A stretch of 64,000 nucleotides of DNA from Wurfbainia villosa. Its lineage: Eukaryota > Streptophyta > Magnoliopsida > Zingiberales > Zingiberaceae. The notes below the pieces were generated by a model. It made no database searches. It was not told the DNA's origin and saw nothing but the letters and a program-made list of their open reading frames with translations. Shown here in pieces: positions 45,806-58,133 of the stretch. Every line of letters begins with the position of its first letter. The first letter of the stretch is position 1. The translations under genes were made by a program, and so were the position numbers. The stretch covers positions 134,181,272-134,245,271 of the forward strand of contig CM045989.1 of NCBI GenBank assembly GCA_025175895.1, read 5' to 3'.

Positions 45806-46452
45806 CCAGAAACAAGCCCAAGCGCACCATAAAACCACTTGACAGATATAGTTTTGAGGATTTAGTTTCTTATGCACTTATCATTATTAGCGAAGATCTT
45901 ACTACTTTTTAGGCGTCATTCAGAGTTCTGAAAAGGATAGATGGATGAGAGCTATGGCAGAGGAGATAGAATCATTATATAAGAATCAAACATGGAATCT
46001 GGTGGAACTTTTTGAAGGGAAGAGGGCTATAGGATGAAAATGGGTATACAAGAAGAAAGAAGCAATTTCATAAGGTGAAGAAGGAAAGTTCAAGGCCCAA
46101 CTAGTAGCAAAGAGTTACTCATTGAGAAAAGGAATTGACTATGATGAGATATTTTCTTCGGTGATCAGACATACATCTATCAAAGTGGTGTTAACTTTTG
46201 TGTCTCATCATGACTTGCAGTTGGAGAAACTGGATGTGAAGACTGTGTTTCTTTATGGTAATTTGGAAGAGCAAATTTATATGTCATAATCAGAAGGTTT
46301 TAGTCAACCCGAATAGAAGCATTTAGTCTATAAATGGAAGAAGTCACTTTATGAGTTAAAGCAATCTCTAAAACAGTGGTACAAGAATTTTGATTAATAC
46401 ATGATTCAGAATGAGTACATGAGATGTGAATATGATTGCTACATATATTATT
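45806..46452 (+). pseudogene. Decayed Ty1/copia reverse transcriptase fragment
   Basis: Translation with stops gives RWMRAMAEEIESLYKNQTW, KWVYKKKE, FKAQLVAK, DYDEIF, KLDVKTVFLYGNLEEQIYM, LYELKQSLKQWYKNFD and YDCYIYY, in RT order. At least five stop codons are present. It lacks PR, IN and RH and is unlike the nearby SIRE-type RT, so it is an older, unrelated copia relic. Confidence 0.8.
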
Positions 46453-46488
46453 GGAATACGTGGTATCCTCAAGCTTTGACTAACAAAT

Positions 46489-46549
46489 CTCTGATACCAC
46501 TTGACTGGGATGAATACATGACAAAAAGAAAATAAAACAATTTTATTAT
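46489..46549 (-). repeat. PBS and first bases of LTR G
   Basis: AAGTGGTATCAGAGA on the minus strand (46487-46501) is a tRNA-Met-type PBS next to an LTR edge at 46502. F inserted 48 bases later (TSD ATTAT), and the LTR continues at 57161. Inside the PBS only about 35 bases of element G remain before the copia relic. Confidence 0.5.
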
Positions 46550-47039
46550 TGTTGGTGCAACAATGCCCCAAGCATTTATATGTTTTGATGTTTGGATAAT
46601 CATCTAAGTTAGGCAATGTTTTGTGATCTAATTGTGAACATGTTTAAGTGACAGGAAAATCTAAGTATGAAGACTTGGTAAAAGACAAGTCCAAGTGTGA
46701 TCTTGGCAAAGAGAAGTCAAAGGAAAGGTCTTGGCGGCGTAAGTCTAAGCATGTAGTCTTGGCGGCGTAAAGTCCAAGCAGTTATTGGCAAAGGAAGACC
46801 AAAGGCAAGTCTTGGTGGCATAAGTTCAAGCATGTAACCTTGGCAGCGTAAAGTCCAAGCGTACTTTGGCAAAGAAGAAACCTAAAGCATGACGAAACCG
46901 AAGGAAGCTTTTGAAGGCAAGTGCATGGATGGAGTCGTGGACTCAGAGAAATCCTGGAAGCGCAAGGATGATGGAGAAGCTAGAAGGTTAAGTCTAGGCT
47001 TAGGGTATATTTTCAAGTATGAATTAGTCATACTTGGGG

Positions 47040-47335
47040 TGTGTCAGTCGACTAGAACATTGTACCAGTCGAACTGACCTTCAAAATGCAGCATTAGAGG
47101 TCGGAGAGCTGCTGGCAGTCGACTGCCATTATTGGCAGTCGACTACCACGAACAGAAATGCTCATAGCCGACTAGCCAGTCAGCTACGGGCAGCATCAGT
47201 CGGACTGCTACTGTTGGTAGTCGACTGATAGTCCTCCTGTTGGTGATGACGACGGCAAATCCAACGAATCCAGCTGTTCAGAAGTCGTTAGCCGCGATGG
47301 CAGTCGACTGATGTAATTCATCAGTCGATTGATGG
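47040..47335. repeat. CAGTCGACTG palindrome cluster (F 5' LTR)
   Basis: About ten motif copies or variants immediately upstream of the TATA box. The equivalent interval of the 3' LTR (56415-56750) keeps the flanks but has GATCG-rich replacements at 56575-56655. Confidence 0.8.
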
Positions 47336-47363
47336 ACCTCCAACGGGAAAAAGAGACTCTTTC

Positions 47364-47373
47364 CTATAAAAAG
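47364..47373 (+). promoter_or_regulatory. TATA box of F 5' LTR
   Basis: ctataaaaag is conserved in F's 3' LTR (56778-56787), in H (62284-62293) and, inverted, in A. It is the probable start region for genomic RNA. Confidence 0.65.
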
Positions 47374-47741
47374 AGTCCAAGGGGAGCAAGAAGAGTCTAA
47401 TGCTTATATTCTGATTATTCTCTTAAGCTCCCACAAATTTTCTAAGCTTTCTAAGTGTTTTAATTCCCTTCCTCCTCTCTAATCTTCATTTTCATCTTTT
47501 GTAAGAAGAGGAGAGGAGGTTTTGTAAAAGAGAAAGCTTATTAGTGAAGATTGATTTGGGTTGATCCACCTTAAGGATCATCGTGGAGTAGGAGCGTTAT
47601 CTTCGAACCACATAAAAGCTTCCGTGTTAGCATTGCATTTTCATTTCTATTATTATTGTATTTGTTGTGTTTCCACTAATCATTTTGTAGAAAACGAAAA
47701 GAGGCTATTCACCCCCTCTAGCCATCCAAGGATCCCTTTCA

Positions 47742-47756
47742 AGTGGTATCAGAGCT
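47742..47756 (+). promoter_or_regulatory. Primer binding site of element F
   Basis: AGTGGTATCAGAGCT adjoins the LTR end. It is an initiator tRNA-Met-type site. Confidence 0.85.
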
Positions 47757-47795
47757 CAGATTGCATCGAAAGATCTAACAATCAACCGGAGCATG

Positions 47796-49430
47796 ATGGC
47801 CTTCCAAGAGGGGTATAGCACGACGAGGCCTCAATTCTTCGACGACAACGATTTCGGCTACTGGAAAGGTAGGATGGAATACTACCTTATGAATGATATT
47901 GATAACTGATTTAGCATTGTAGATGGATTTGAGAAGCCGGTCGACGAACATGGAGCGCCAATACTGACCAAAGATTGGACGAGGGATATGGCCAAGAAGG
48001 TGCAAGCGAATGCAAAGGCAACGACCACCCTCCAATGTTGTCTATCAAAGGACCAATTGTCCAAAGTCGGACCTTTCAACTCCACTAAAGAGCTTTGGGA
48101 GAAGCTCATCGAGTTGAATGAAGGATCAAAGGAGATGAGGAGAGCCAAGAGGGACCTCTTGATAGGCAAACTCTAAAACTTTGCCATGAAGACAAATAAG
48201 ACCGTAAGACAAATGCACGGTCGCTTCAAGGAAGTAGTCAACGGACTACATGTGATAGGTGAGAAGGTCGACAACCGAGACCTTGTGAGGTATGTACTAC
48301 AAGCCTTCCCTAGAACAACCTTGTGGGCTTCAATGGTAGATGCCTACAAGGTCTCTAGGGATCTTTCTTTGGTTAAATTAGATGAACTCTTTTGTGAATT
48401 TGAGTTGCACGAGCAAGCTAACACTTCATCCAAGGAGAAAGGTGTAGCTCTTTTTGTAGGAAAGAAGGACAAGAATAAGAAGGAGAAGAAAGAAGTGTCT
48501 TCCTCATCCAAATCCGATGAAGAGTCATCTAGTAGTGAAGATGAGCTATTGACAAGCTAGGTGGCTCATTATGTCAAGAAGTTTGGTGGGAGATCAAGGA
48601 AACTCACCAAGAAAGATGTGAGGAGGATGTTCCAATCCTCCAAAGGTAAAACCTCAACTAGTTCAATTCCTTCATCTAACGTAACTTGTTATGGTTGCAA
48701 CAAGAAAGGGCATATCAAGCCAAATTGCCCAGAACTAAAGAAGAAGGAGGAGAAAGAAAAGAAGCATAAGGAAAAGAAGAAAAAGAAGGAGAAGAAAAAG
48801 GAGGCAATGGTGGCACAAACGTGGGACACACTAAGCTTGGAGGACTCTTTCGATGATGAAGAAGTGTGTCATGCCACTCGGAACCTAGCTCTCATGGCCT
48901 TGGAGGAGAAAGCTGGAAGCTCAAGTGAGGAGTCATCATCCTCTTCCTCAAGCGAAGAATCATCATCAAGTGATGATGAGGTAAGCAACTCCCCTAGGGT
49001 AGATTTACTTTATAAAACCATTGCATGTCTTCAAAATGCCCTAAATAGATCAAAAACTAGGATTAAGGACTTAAAAGTAGAAATTAAGTCACTTAAAAAT
49101 GTGGAACCACTTTGTAATGATACATGTACACTTAGAGATGAAAATGATGAATTAAGAAAAGAAATAGGTGAACTAAGAGTATGCTTAGAAAAATTTACAA
49201 ATGGCTCTAAATACCTAGATATGATAATTAAGGATCAAAGGGCTATTTACAACAAGGCCGGAATATGATATATGCCAAAGGAAAAGGAGGTAGCATTTAC
49301 ATCTCTTGTTAGTAGAAAATCCACCTTTAGGAGCAAGGTTAGAAAGGCTTGGGTCCCTAAGAAGTTTTTGATTGATTCTAGTGGTCCTAAAATTTGGGTG
49401 CCTAAGGCTTGCATTTTTCATGTTGTATAG
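47796..49430 (+). pseudogene. Element F Gag, four internal stops
   Basis: The start is at MAFQEGYSTTRP, as in A. The frame is 544 codons long, ending in the same UAG before protease (49428-49430), and stays in frame throughout. It is interrupted by TGA for Trp (47907-47909), TAA for Gln (48174-48176), TAG for Glu (48558-48560) and TGA for Gly (49266-49268). The zinc knuckle is CYGCNKKGHIKPNC. The Ser-rich acidic block and the coiled coil are present. All four lesions are single-base nonsense changes. Confidence 0.9.
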
Positions 49431-52400
49431 GTAGAAGAACCAAGCTTATGGATTGTTGATAGTGGGTGCTCAAAAAAACATGACCAGTGATGAGAGCAAA
49501 TTTTCCACCATCAACCACACTAGTAAGGGGAAGGTGTCTTTTGGGAATAGTGGTAAACTTAAGATACTAGGAAAAGGCATAATTGAGGTATCCCCAAATC
49601 TTGTCATTCATAAAGTTTTATTAGTTAAAAACATGAAATTTAATTTGCTTAGTGTAAGTCAACTATGTGATGCCAATTTTGATGTTCAATTTGATGCTTC
49701 AAAATATTTCATAAGATATAAAACTTTAAATGATTGCATGTTAGTAGGTTTTAGGAAATCAAATATATATTATGTTAATTTATCCTATGCTACTAATGTT
49801 TCTACTAAGTATCTTGTTGCAAAAGAAGAAGAGAGTTGACTTTGGCATAGGAGGCTAGGGCACATCAATATGAAGAACATTGCCAAAATAGCCAAAATGA
49901 AGTTAGTCAAGGGGTTGTCAAAAGTCAAGTACCTCAAGGACAAAATGTGTGATGCATGCCAAGGGAAACAATCAAGAACATCACACAAAGGTAAAACTTA
50001 GTACCGCTTTACCTTTAGAACTATTGCATATGGACTTATTTGATTGTCATAGTACCCCTTCCATGATTGGTAGTAAATATTGCTTAGTGATAGTAGACGA
50101 TTTTTCTAGATTTACTTGGGTATTTTTCATGAAAAATAAGGATGAAACCCTAGGAATAATCATAGGATTTAGCAAGAGAGTAGAAAATGAAAGAAAACTC
50201 AAAATCAACCGAATCCGTAGTGAGCATGGTGGAGAGTTTGAAAATTCTAATTTCTCAAATTTTTGCTTAGAACAAGGGTACAAGCACAAATTTTCTTATC
50301 CTAGAACACCCCAACAAAATGGGATTGTGAAAAGGAAAAAATCGTGCCCTACAAGAAGCGGCTAGGACTATGCTTAATGCATACTCTTTACCTAGCTACT
50401 TGTGGGCGGAAGCGGTTAACACCGCTTGCTATATCCAAAATAGGGTTTTAATTCATAGGTTTTTAGGCAAAACCCCTTTTGAATTATGGAATGGTACAAT
50501 TCCAATAATTCACTATTTTAAGGTCTTTGGATGCAAAGTTTACATTTTAAACACCAAAGACAACCTGGTAAATATGAGTCCAAAGCGGATGAGGGAATCC
50601 TAGTTGGTTACTCATCCACTAGTGTAGAGTATAGAATTTACAATAAAAGAACTCAAAAGATTGAGGAATCTTCAAATGTCCAATTTGATGAAACCTCTAA
50701 TACATACCCTAGGAAATCCTCCATTGATGATGATATCAATGATAAAAATCAAGAAATTACCCAAAAAATTCAAGATTTAATGTTAGGGGGTAATGATCAA
50801 GGGGGAGAGTTAAATCAAAGGGAAGTAAGAGGTGATTCCGATGATGAAAGAAGGATTGAGGATAATCATGATCAAGATCAAATTAATACACCTCCTAGAA
50901 CAATAAGAGTTCATCAAAATCACCCTTTAGATCAAATTGTAGGTGAACTATCTCAAGGTGTTAGGACTAGGTCATTTCATAGGGATCCCTCTAGTCATAT
51001 AGCTCTAATCTCTCAAATTGAGCCCAAAACAATCAAAGATGCATTACTTGATCCGGATTGGATCTTAGCAATACAAGATGAATTGGCTCAATTTGAAATG
51101 AGTCAAGTATGGGAGTTAGTTCCTAGACCTAATGACAACACCATCATTACTACAAGATGGGTATTTAGGAATAAACTAGATGACCAAGGAAATATTACTA
51201 GAAATAAGGCAAGGTTAGTTGCAGGGGGCTTTAATCAAGTTGAAGGACTCGACTATGATGAAACATATGCCCCAGTTGCTAGATTAGAGTCTATTAGGAT
51301 CTTATTAGGGTATGCCTCTTATATGGGTTTCAAACTCCATCAAATGGATGTTAAATCGGCATTCCTAAATGGGTTCATTAAGGAAGAGGTATATGTAGAA
51401 CAACCTCCCGGGTTTTAGAATATGGACTATCTAAATCATGTATACAATCTTGGGAAAGTTTTGTATGGTTTGAAACAAGCTCCCCGGGCTTGGTATGAAA
51501 GATTATCATCTTTCTTAATCTCTAAGGACTTTAAGAGGGGTAGTGTAGATCAAACTCTATTTTTAAAGTCAACATCAAAGGACATCTTTGTAGCCCAAGT
51601 ATATGTTGATGACATTATCTTTGGGTCAACAAATGATGAACTTCTTCAAGACTTTATTAAAAATATGGAAAATGAGTTTGAGATGAGTCTAGTTGGGGAA
51701 CTAAATTTCTTCCTAGGTTTACAAGTCAAACAAACAAGTGAAGGAATTTATATTTACCAAACCAAATATGCTAAGGAAATGATTAAGAAATTTAGTTTGG
51801 AAAATGCTAAAGTAGTGTCAACCCCTATGGCAACTAATACAAAAATAGATAATGATCATGAAGGAAAACAGATTGATCTTACACTCTATAGGAGTATGAT
51901 TGGTAGCCTTTTGTATCTAACCGCTAGTAGACCTAATATATTATTTGCGATTGGTATGTGTGCTAGGTACCAATCATGTGCCAAAGAATCTCATTTAGTT
52001 GCCGCTAAGAGAATCTTAAGATATATTAAAGGCACACTAAATGTAGGACTATGGTACCCTAGGACTAGGTCTTTTGATTTGGTTGGGTACACCGATTCCG
52101 ATTATGTCGGTTGCAAATTGGATCGGAAGAGTACTAGTGGTAGATGTCAATTCCTTGGGTCCTCCCTAGTTAGTTGGAGTAGTAGGAAGCAACCTTGTGT
52201 TGCCCTATCCACCACCGAGGCCGAGTATGTGGCTATGAATGGTTGTGTAGCTCAATTACTATCGATGAAACATACTTTAGAAGACTATGAGCTATCTTAC
52301 TCCAACATAAAAGTATTTTGTGATAATGTGAGCACCATAAATTTGACCAAAAATCCGGTGCATCACTCTATGACCAAGCACATTGAAGTGAAACATCACT

Positions 52401-52546
52401 TCATAAGGGATCATGTGACTAAGGGGGATATTGAGCTCAATTACATTGAATCTAAGTCCAACCTAGCCGACATCTTTACCAAGCCTCTCCCCGAAATAGA
52501 ATTTGCATCACTTAGGAGAGAATTTTGAATGTGCTTTGTAGAATAG
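49431..52546 (+). pseudogene. Element F pol polyprotein, frameshifted
   Basis: PR starts at WIVDSGC; one extra A in an A run near 49474 shifts the frame. TGA replaces Trp in the WHRRLGH motif region (49837-49839). A five-base loss near 50000 precedes the integrase core (MDLFDCHS, VDDFSRFTWVFF, TPQQNGIV). One-base indels near 50338 and 50570 follow. RT (YVDDIIFGS, 51605-51631) and RNase H (ALSTTEAEYVAM, LADIFTKPLPE) are in one frame from 50531, broken by TAG 51416-51418 and TGA 52526-52528. Otherwise it is close to A's pol. Confidence 0.9.
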
Positions 52547-53554
52547 AAGTGTAGGTTTGCATGATCCCATAGAAAATCTAGGTTTTATACCTCTAAACAT
52601 CTCACAATAGACCTAAGAAACCATGATTTATGTTTTTAGACACTTAGACATCATGTGAGATGTTAGGAAGATACACTTGGTTCATCATGCTTGTTATGAT
52701 GCATTACTATGAACCAAAGTGCTATCTAGATACATTAATCCCTCATTGGACCAATCATTGGGAAGGCTTATTCACAATTAATGTACATATAGCTCCAAGA
52801 ATATGATTGAAAATGTCAAATAAAACAAAATTTAAACTATGTCTATCAAACTTTGAAAAAAAATTTTCAATTGATAAGCAAAAGTGATACAAAGCTTGCA
52901 AAAATATCATAACTTTTGCAAAAGCTTGAGTTTGTGTCAATACCAAAATCTAGAGGTGACATATTTTTAAAATCATTTTTCCGTGATAGGAAATGATCTA
53001 ACAAAGTTAACCACAAAATTTCATAATTTTTTTTTATCTTTATTGAATTAATTATGCATTTTTCAATCTAGCCAAAAAGCTTATCAGACTGATATCAGTC
53101 GACTGACGCTTATCGCCGGTTCGACTGATACACCTTTCTCAAACCGGGCTTACCCGATTCACTGGCAGTTCGATAGCCATTTATGGCAGTCGACTGCCGC
53201 GCATAGAAGCGTTCGTATCCGACTGGCCGGTTCGACTGATCTCTATCAGTTCGATTGTCGACTAACGGCAGTCGACTGATGTCACAGTTTTTAGGGTTTT
53301 CCCACTGGTTCGACTAGCCAAAAACCCTGAACTTCCCTCTTCCTCTTTTTCCGACGATCTTTCCGCCGTATTTCTCGCATTTTTTTTCTCCCTCTTTCCG
53401 GTGATCTCACCGACCGGTGCTCGCATTTGAAGCGTTCTTCGACTCGAGGACCACCTCCTCTCACCATTTCACACCCTAGTTTCCACCACAGTCCACTCCC
53501 TCGGTTAGGGTTTCGTGGAACCTAGCTTCCGACACCCTTCTTTGATCATTCACC
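52547..53554 (+). other. Element F pol-ORF3 spacer
   Basis: AT-rich non-coding DNA with TGTGAGATG-type blocks as in A and D. A palindrome cluster (53095-53310) of CAGTCGACTG and GGTTCGACTG variants follows, then a CT-rich stretch before the ORF3 start. No clear TATA box is visible here, unlike in B. Confidence 0.65.
53095..53310. repeat. Palindrome cluster upstream of ORF3 (F)
   Basis: About eight motifs of CAGTCGACTG or its half-variants, ending about 245 bases before the ORF3 ATG. It corresponds in position to 17220-17460 in element B. Confidence 0.75.
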
Positions 53555-54952
53555 ATGCCTCCTAGGTAAACCCTCACCCCTGCTCATAGTTTGGTTGATT
53601 CTATATTTTTGTTTCACTAACCATTGTTTTTTTGTGTGTTGTTTTTGTGTATGCATTCATCATCATCATGAATCCTTGACCTACATTATTCTTTTCGCAC
53701 ATTTAGAATTAAACATTTTGCATCTAAGTGTGCCCGATTACCACCGGTCAACGAGGGCCCATCGAACCCTCCACCCATGGTCGATCCTAGATTTCCAAAT
53801 TCAACACTTGAAAATGCATTCAATAAAAACAAATTTCAACTCATCCTGCCTCAATCAATGGACCCTATATTTATTAAGGACAGCTGCTTCGACGTTGTCC
53901 AGATTATCCAATTTTACAATCTTGAGTCCTTAGCCTTTTGTGACCACCCGATAAATATTACCCTCCTTTTTGAATTTTTCAATAATTTGCGACCGGCTGG
54001 AGATGGCTTGAGATACCGGACTCGCGTCTCTCAACGCGATCTGGATTTCAGCCCCCAGATTTGGACGGATTTTCTCGGATGTCGTCCTTCCGAGAATGAG
54101 TTCGTTTTTTATCCGTCTTGGAGTGAGCCACTTCCGCCTCCCTTTGAGGATATTTCTCTAGACTCACTTCATACTATCTTCTACAATTCTCCTCGTCCTT
54201 TAAATACTAATCTTTTTCAATCCCAAGAGCTTTTTGCTCTTGACAATGTCCTTTATAAGGTCATTGCTCATTGTAATCTTCCAATAGTTACACGCAGGTT
54301 GGCTTTAGTTTGACCTGTTCACTTCTTCCTCATGCATATCTTCCGTCAGAGCTTAGACATCAACATTGGTCTCAACACTTTCCATTTCATTACTCATTTC
54401 ATCAAGCCAAACAATGGGAAGGTTCATATGCCACTTGGTAATGTCCTTACTCAGTGGCTAAGTTCCGTGGTCATTGATGTAACCAAAGGGGTCATTAAGA
54501 TCATGAAAAAAAATGACCAGATGAACGCTCGAAGCTTCTCCTTGGCGGGCTTGAAGCCCCACGAGGGGTCCGTTATCTGGGACCCTACACGATGGCCGGC
54601 AGGTGGCACTCTGGCACCGGAGGGTGTCGCTGCTGCGGGAGGTGCTGAGGGTGTTGCTGCTACGAGAGGCAATGCGGAGGGTGCTGCTGCAAGCGGTACC
54701 ATTATGCCAGACTTATCTTTCATAACCCACTTCGATGCTTTTGCGGAGCGGATAGATACACACCTTGAGGAGCTTCATTTGGGGCACCAGGAGCTTCGCC
54801 GGGAGCATCAGGAGCTCCTCTCCCTCGTGAGTGGGATGCATCGTCAGCAGCAGGACATTCTAGCGATTCTCCACCTTCCTGCACCCGGACATCCGCCTCC
54901 TCACGATGGTTCGTCATCCGTACTGATGGACGCTAATGATGATGATCTTTAG
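53555..54952 (+). pseudogene. Element F third ORF (env position), spliced
   Basis: Exon 1 is 11 nt (53555-53565), with donor AG|GTAAAC. The 141-nt intron (53566-53706) ends ...TTTAG, and codon 4 is split in phase 2 exactly as in B. The spliced frame is 419 codons including the stop, with one internal TGA (54311-54313). The core (about 53930-54520) shares FFNNLRPAGDG/YxTRV, FLGCRPSENEFVFYP, ISLDSLH, DNVLYKVI, LPIV, INIGLNTFH and GKVHMPLG with B. An Ala/Gly-rich linker follows. The C-terminal coiled coil (HLEELHLGHQELRREHQELL) ends in a Pro-rich, Asp-rich tail. It resembles the Putative plant transposon protein family from memory. No signal peptide or envelope-like membrane span is seen. Confidence 0.72.
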
Positions 54953-55926
54953 ATAGCTTGTGTTTTATTTTGTTTTGGTCGTATGTACGACACTAACTCA
55001 AACTTGTGTTAATGACTTTTTGTTTAATGAGATGGAGTTGTTTTTTTTTAGTTCATTTCTATTCGCGTCTATATTACTATGATTTGATATTTTTCAAGTT
55101 TAGGAATTGAACACATATTACTAAGTGTTTTTGAAAACCTTTATTGTAATCCAGTTACGAATATTGATACAATACAATCCAATTTTTGTTTCATACTTTT
55201 ATCACTTTTGAATCTTGTATCAATTTGTTAATCTAATGAGCATAATTTTAGTCTACTATTTTTCACATGTCATATTAGTCATAAATAATGTGTATGCCAA
55301 GTTTCATGATTTTTGGACATCCACAGAATTTCCTACACGTTTTTAAACCTTGACTAAAAAACTATGATTTCAGAATTAGTTGATATCAGTCGACTACCAT
55401 TATTGGCAGTCGACTGCCAAGGCCGGCAGTTGACTAATGACAATTTCAGTCGAACCGGTGACACTGTTTTGGAATAGAAAACTGTGTTCATCGTTTAAAT
55501 GGTCCAATTTTAAACATTATATCTTCATACTATGATTCCCACAGTATATAAATGATAACTTGTATGGAAAGAAGGATTTTCTTTATGCATTGGTTTAGGG
55601 GGAGCTACATCCCTTAAATCTATAATTTTTGGTGCAAAGCTAGAACATATTTGCCTATTCTATTGTTTATGCTTTTCTTCACATGTTATTCCCACATCAT
55701 GAACCATGTCTTGGATTAAGGGGGAGCCTCATATCAATCTTATACCTTAGTTCAAGATATGTCAATTATAATTCTTTCATGAACTTATTGTTATATGAAC
55801 TTTTTTTTTATGTATGTCAAAGGGGGAGAAGGGATGTTTAAGTTAGAATTCATATTAGAAATATATTTATGTGCATGTGTTAAAGACCTAACTTAAATGA
55901 TTGCCAAACATAAAAAAAGGAGAGAT
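54953..55926 (+). other. Element F post-ORF3 tail with PPT
   Basis: AT-rich tail holding a small palindrome cluster (55385-55465) and extra GGGGGAG tracts near 55610, 55717 and 55820. The final polypurine tract is AAAAAAAGGAGAGAT (about 55912-55926). No ORF is supported. Confidence 0.7.
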
Positions 55927-57155
55927 TATTGGTGCAACAATGCCCCAAGTATTTATATATTTTGATGTTTGGATAATCATCTAAGTTAGGCAATGCTTTG
56001 TGATCTAATTGTGAATATGTTTAAGTGACAGGAAAATCTAAGTATGAAGACTTGGTAAAAGACAAGTCCAAGTGTGATCTTGGCAAAGAGAAGTCAAAGG
56101 AAAGGTCTTGGCAGCGTAAGTCCAAGCATGTAGTCTTAGCGGCATAAAGTCCAAGCAGTCCTTGGCAAAGGAAGACCAAAGGCAAGTCTTGGCGGCATAA
56201 GTCCAAGCATGTAGTCTTGGCAGCATAAAGTCCAAGCGTACTTTGGCAAAGAAGAAACCCAAAGCATGACGAAACTGAAGGAAGCTTTTGAAGGCAAGCG
56301 CATGGATGGAGTCATGGACTCAGAGAAATCCTGGAGGCGCAAGGTTGATGGAGAAGCTAGAAGGTTAAGTCTACGCTTAGGGTATGTTTTCAAGTATGAA
56401 TTAGTTATACTTGGGGTGTGCCAGTCGACTAGAACATTGTGCTAGTCGAACTGGCCTTCAAAATACAGCATTAGAGGTCGGAGAGCTGTTGGCAGTCGAC
56501 TAAGATTTATCCCAGTTGAACTGATGATAGTCGACTTAGACGACGACTATTGATACAAGCCGGCAACGCCACGAATGAAAGGCTCGTGAGACTAGCCGAT
56601 CGGCTATAAGGCTATCACTGATCGCTATCATTGGCCGATCGATAGTCCTTTCATTGGTGATGACGATGGCAAATCCCGCGAATCCGGCTGTTCAGATGCC
56701 GTTAGCCACGACGACAGTCGACTGATGTAATTCATCAGTCGACTGATGGACCTCCAACGGGAAAAAGAGGCTCTTTCCTATAAAAAGAGTCCAAGGGGAG
56801 CAAGAAGAGTCTAATGCTTATATTTTGATCATTCTCTTAAGCTCCCACAAATTTTCTAAGCTTTCTAAGTGTTTTAATTCCCTTCCTCCTCTCTAATCTT
56901 CATTTTCATCTTTTGTAAGAAGAGGAGAGGAGGTTTTGTAAAAGAGAAAGCTTATTAGTGAAGATTAATTTGGGTTGATCCACCTTAAGGATCACCGTGG
57001 AGTAGGAGCGTTATCTCCGAACCACGTAAAAGCTTCCGTGTTAGCATTGCATTTTTGTTTCTATTATTATTGTATTTTTTGTGTTTCCGCTAATCATTTT
57101 GTAGAAAACGAAAAGAGGCTATTCACCCTCTCTAGCCATCCAAGGATCCCTTTCA
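55927..57155 (+). repeat. Element F 3' LTR
   Basis: 1229 bp, starting TATTGG, a one-base variant of TGTTGG. The array is at 56035-56255, the palindrome cluster at 56415-56750 and the TATA box at 56778-56787. The end is followed by TSD ATTAT. Confidence 0.9.
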
Positions 57156-58133
57156 ATTATCATCCCAGACATCCTTAGGGGTCAGGATCTCATGATTTTG
57201 ACATAATCACAATGAAAAAGGAAAGAAAAGAATTGTTTTCATACCTTTGAGATTCTATAGAATCCATAGAAACTACAAGCAAGACTAACGAGTCTTGCCT
57301 TTATCAATATCTATGCCGGAATCTCCTCAAGACAACTTCCTACAAATAATTGAAATGCAAACTCTAATCTATACCGACGACGATCGAAGCTTGAAGTTGA
57401 GGGCATGTCGTCGGCGTTGTGGCAGCGTTTCAGAGTCGTAGAGATGTGACGTAGCAGGAGCACTTCGAGAGCTTGAATTAATGCAAAAAGGTGTGAACCC
57501 CTCCTCTTTTTATAGCCCTTCAACCCTCTGATCGATGAGATCAAGATCCATCAAAAAATGGTCACATCACCCCAAGATAAGGGGATCAAGTTTGACCTTC
57601 ATTGACGCTGGCAGTTTGAATAGCAGTCGACTGATGGCTTTCATCAGTCGATTGATGCTAGCAACAGCCGACTTCCAATAGCCAATAGTCAACTGCCATC
57701 TAGGTTATTCAACTGCAACAAAGAGTTAGTTCGAAAACACATGAGTAAAGATAAATTCGACGTCTACTTACCATCTGATCTCGACCTAGACCTTCCACTG
57801 GAAGTCTTAGTCGGATCGCCGCCTAAAGTCGTCCCCGTACAGAGGACCCGACCTCACCTTTACTCACACTCGAGCTTACCTCTAGTCCTTTGTGACTTGT
57901 AGCTTAGCTTCCGGTCTTCACCTAGTTTCTTCGACTCTATCCGAAGTTCTCACGGTGTCACCCGACCACCACGATTTCTCGACTCGAGATTCTCCGGGTG
58001 TTGCTGACCTTCGGCTTAGCTTAATCATTTCTGCACACTTAACCGAGCATATGAAATAACGATAAGACCTTAACTTTGGTCATTTACTATAATCAAAACC
58101 TAGGTTCGATTATATGGTGCCACTGCACCAACA
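57156..58133 (-). repeat. LTR G (D-related), remainder
   Basis: The minus-strand LTR ends at CCAACA (58128-58133). The last 250 bases, with CCCGACCACC, CTCCGGGTG and the ATAATCAAAACCTAGGTTCG block, match D's LTR at about 23015-23184 with many differences. Palindromes lie at 57610-57715 and a TATA-like ctataaaaag (minus) near 57510. Together with 46502-46549 it totals about 1.02 kb. Confidence 0.65.

Larger units (their letters stand above)
46550..47741 (+). repeat. Element F 5' LTR
   Basis: 1192 bp. The TCCAAG/CTTGGC array (46655-46875) is followed by the palindrome cluster (47040-47335), then the TATA box (47364-47373), then a transcribed leader with CT-rich stretches. Confidence 0.9.
46550..57155 (+). 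mobile_element. SIRE-like Ty1/copia element F (gag-pol-ORF3)
   Basis: Complete plus-strand structure: 5' LTR 46550-47741, PBS, gag, pol, ORF3, PPT, 3' LTR 55927-57155, with a perfect TSD, ATTAT (46545-46549 and 57156-57160). It is the same family as A (LTRs and Gag closely alike) but retains the third ORF that A lacks. Many nonsense codons and indels make it older than A. Confidence 0.92.
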
